Assembly (NCBI GenBank): GCA_905214925.1
Contig: CAJMOB010000011.1
Coordinates: 1 to 64,000 of the forward strand
Reading direction: 5' to 3'
Length of the DNA stretch: 64,000 nt
Origin: Scybalomonas sp905214925
GTDB lineage: Bacteria > Bacillota > Clostridia > Lachnospirales > Lachnospiraceae
Positions 62,959-64,000 of the stretch are shown here, piece after piece. Made by a program: the position numbers and the translations under genes. The first letter of the stretch is position 1. The number at the start of each line of letters is the position of its first letter. The notes beneath the pieces were generated by a model that searched no databases, had not been told where the DNA came from, and was given only the letters and a program-made list of their open reading frames with translations.

Positions 62959-64000
62959 TCACTTTTTATTGTCCTTAGATATCTCCTTTTTTTGATATGC
63001 TTTCATATATTCTCTTGGTGTCATCCCTACAAACTTTCGAAAAACAGAAGTAAAATATCCTGGATCATCAAATCCGACTAAAATTGCAATATCTGTAATG
63101 GAATGGTTGCTTTTTTCAAGTAAAATCTTTGCTTCTTTCATTCTCTTTCGATTCGTAAACTCTGTAATAGAAATCCCTGTTTCCCTTTTAAATTTCTTGG
63201 ACAAATGAGAGGGATTGACATTAATTGTTTCTGCAATCTTTTTTAAAGATAACTCTTTTTCAAAATGGAGATTAATATAGTCTACCGCCTGTTTTACGAG
63301 AACACTATATCCATTTGTGGAAACTTCTTTTACTAAATTACAATATTCAATGGTCATTTTCTTATGAAGCATTTCTAGTTCCTTAATGCTATTTGCCTTT
63401 TCGATTAAAATTGCAAATTTATCAGAACTTCTATGCAAATAAACAGGATGCACCCCTCCTTGTCTTGCTGCAATTCTTAACATCGTATTATAAGTAAATG
63501 CGAGATCTTTATTGACACGTAATAAATTATCAGGCATTCGATGAGAAGCATCAAAATAAAACGTTCCTAAAACTTCTAATGCTCCTTTTGCATTTCCTCT
63601 TCGAACCTCCTCAATAATCTTATCTTCAATAAAAAACCTTGCTTCCACTTCTGAACACATTCCCTCATCTTCCCACAATTCTTCTGAATCGATGTATTCA
63701 ACATTTTTCTCTTGATAATAGACAACTTTTGTTTCTTTAAATTCTGTCATTGCCATATTCATCACCATATATCCGATTTTGTGGGATAAGTTGGCATTAA
63801 AAATTGGAATTGTTGTATAATATTGTCGAATCTCAAATTGATGGTTTAGCGATAATTCATGCCGTTTTATAATATCATAAATAAAAATATCATTAGGAAC
63901 GCTGGATAAAAATGGTCCTAAAATAAAGGCACCTTGATATTCCTTTTGATCCCACAATCCGACTCCAATATAATTTAATTGAAAACTATCCGTATAATAA
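62959..64000 (-). CDS. AraC-family regulator, 5' end beyond the window
   Basis: At least 346 residues. The frame stays open from its stop at 62959 to the last base, so the start lies outside; a TTG at 63957 is an internal codon. The C-terminal ~100 residues are an AraC double helix-turn-helix (ISLKKIAETI-like LSLKKIAETINVNPSHLSKK, then ITDIAILVGFDDPGYFTSVF). The N-terminal ~230 residues are a sensor region I do not recognise. It converges on the GH3 gene, so a regulatory link to it is possible but not shown. Confidence 0.88.
   Translation of the reverse strand, partial: YYTDSFQLNYIGVGLWDQKEYQGAFILGPFLSSVPNDIFIYDIIKRHELSLNHQFEIRQYYTTIPIFNANLSHKIGYMVMNMAMTEFKETKVVYYQEKNVEYIDSEELWEDEGMCSEVEARFFIEDKIIEEVRRGNAKGALEVLGTFYFDASHRMPDNLLRVNKDLAFTYNTMLRIAARQGGVHPVYLHRSSDKFAILIEKANSIKELEMLHKKMTIEYCNLVKEVSTNGYSVLVKQAVDYINLHFEKELSLKKIAETINVNPSHLSKKFKRETGISITEFTNRKRMKEAKILLEKSNHSITDIAILVGFDDPGYFTSVFRKFVGMTPREYMKAYQKKEISKDNKK

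Noticed and set aside
63955..63957. TTG at 63957 as the start of the AraC regulator
   Set aside because: The frame continues open to the window end and there is no ribosome site before the TTG, so the gene is partial.

Overview
The window is low-GC DNA with the gene content of an endospore-forming Clostridia member, most likely a Lachnospiraceae-type organism. Support for this comes from a sigK-like sigma factor, a cotJABC spore-coat operon, the murB-rapZ-whiA-crh and uvrC-hprK-ROK kinase gene order, dnaE next to pfkA, a FeoA-FeoB fusion and a type III glutamine synthetase. The lineage is inferred from gene families and order, because no rRNA is present. The first ~55 bases are GC-rich and do not match the rest, which suggests a contig-end chimera.

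Layout. 1-600: an orphan cobalamin riboswitch on the minus strand with its terminator; the gene it controls is missing. 616-4500: an ABC exporter and a YtrA-type GntR/ABC-2 operon with a promoter-overlapping operator. 4540-6800: a phosphotransferase-family remnant and an arsenic operon (arsR, acr3, arsC) with ArsR-like palindromes. 7066-14689: a truncated XRE regulator with a small membrane protein, sigK, two secreted cell-wall hydrolases, an rRNA/tRNA methyltransferase and a Ktr/Trk potassium uptake pair. 14828-22332: pfkA and dnaE. The dnaE gene is split by a complete, sense-oriented group II intron of about 2.94 kb that encodes a reverse transcriptase/maturase with an HNH domain. Removing the predicted intron restores a 1161-residue polymerase in frame. 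22407-33282: a surface metallophosphatase, FeoAB, a GH18 chitinase-like protein, cotJABC, tRNA-Thr(CGT), a PAP2-like membrane protein, a GT2 glycosyltransferase and UDP-galactopyranose mutase.

33441-40656 is a carbon-control and cell-envelope block: an HPr-like protein with Glu at position 15 and Ser at position 46 (Crh-like), whiA, rapZ, murB, a ROK glucokinase, HPr kinase/phosphorylase and uvrC. 40735-54875 is a glutamine/nitrogen block: an ANTAR RNA-binding regulator, glnA (type I), gltD, gltB, pyrG, then glnN (type III) and purF on the opposite strand. Every enzyme in it makes or consumes glutamine. 54926-64000: a Cof-type HAD phosphatase, FtsH (TTG start), an isochorismatase-family amidase (TTG start), a Nudix hydrolase, an Mrp/NBP35 Fe-S ATPase, a cytosolic GH3 N-acetylhexosaminidase-like enzyme and an AraC regulator whose 5' end lies beyond the window.

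Scattered between genes are degenerate repeats of 50-75 bp with long inverted arms. Most operons end in clear intrinsic terminators. No CRISPR array, prophage or insertion sequence was seen. The most unusual element is the group II intron inside the catalytic replicative polymerase gene, which makes chromosome replication depend on RNA splicing.
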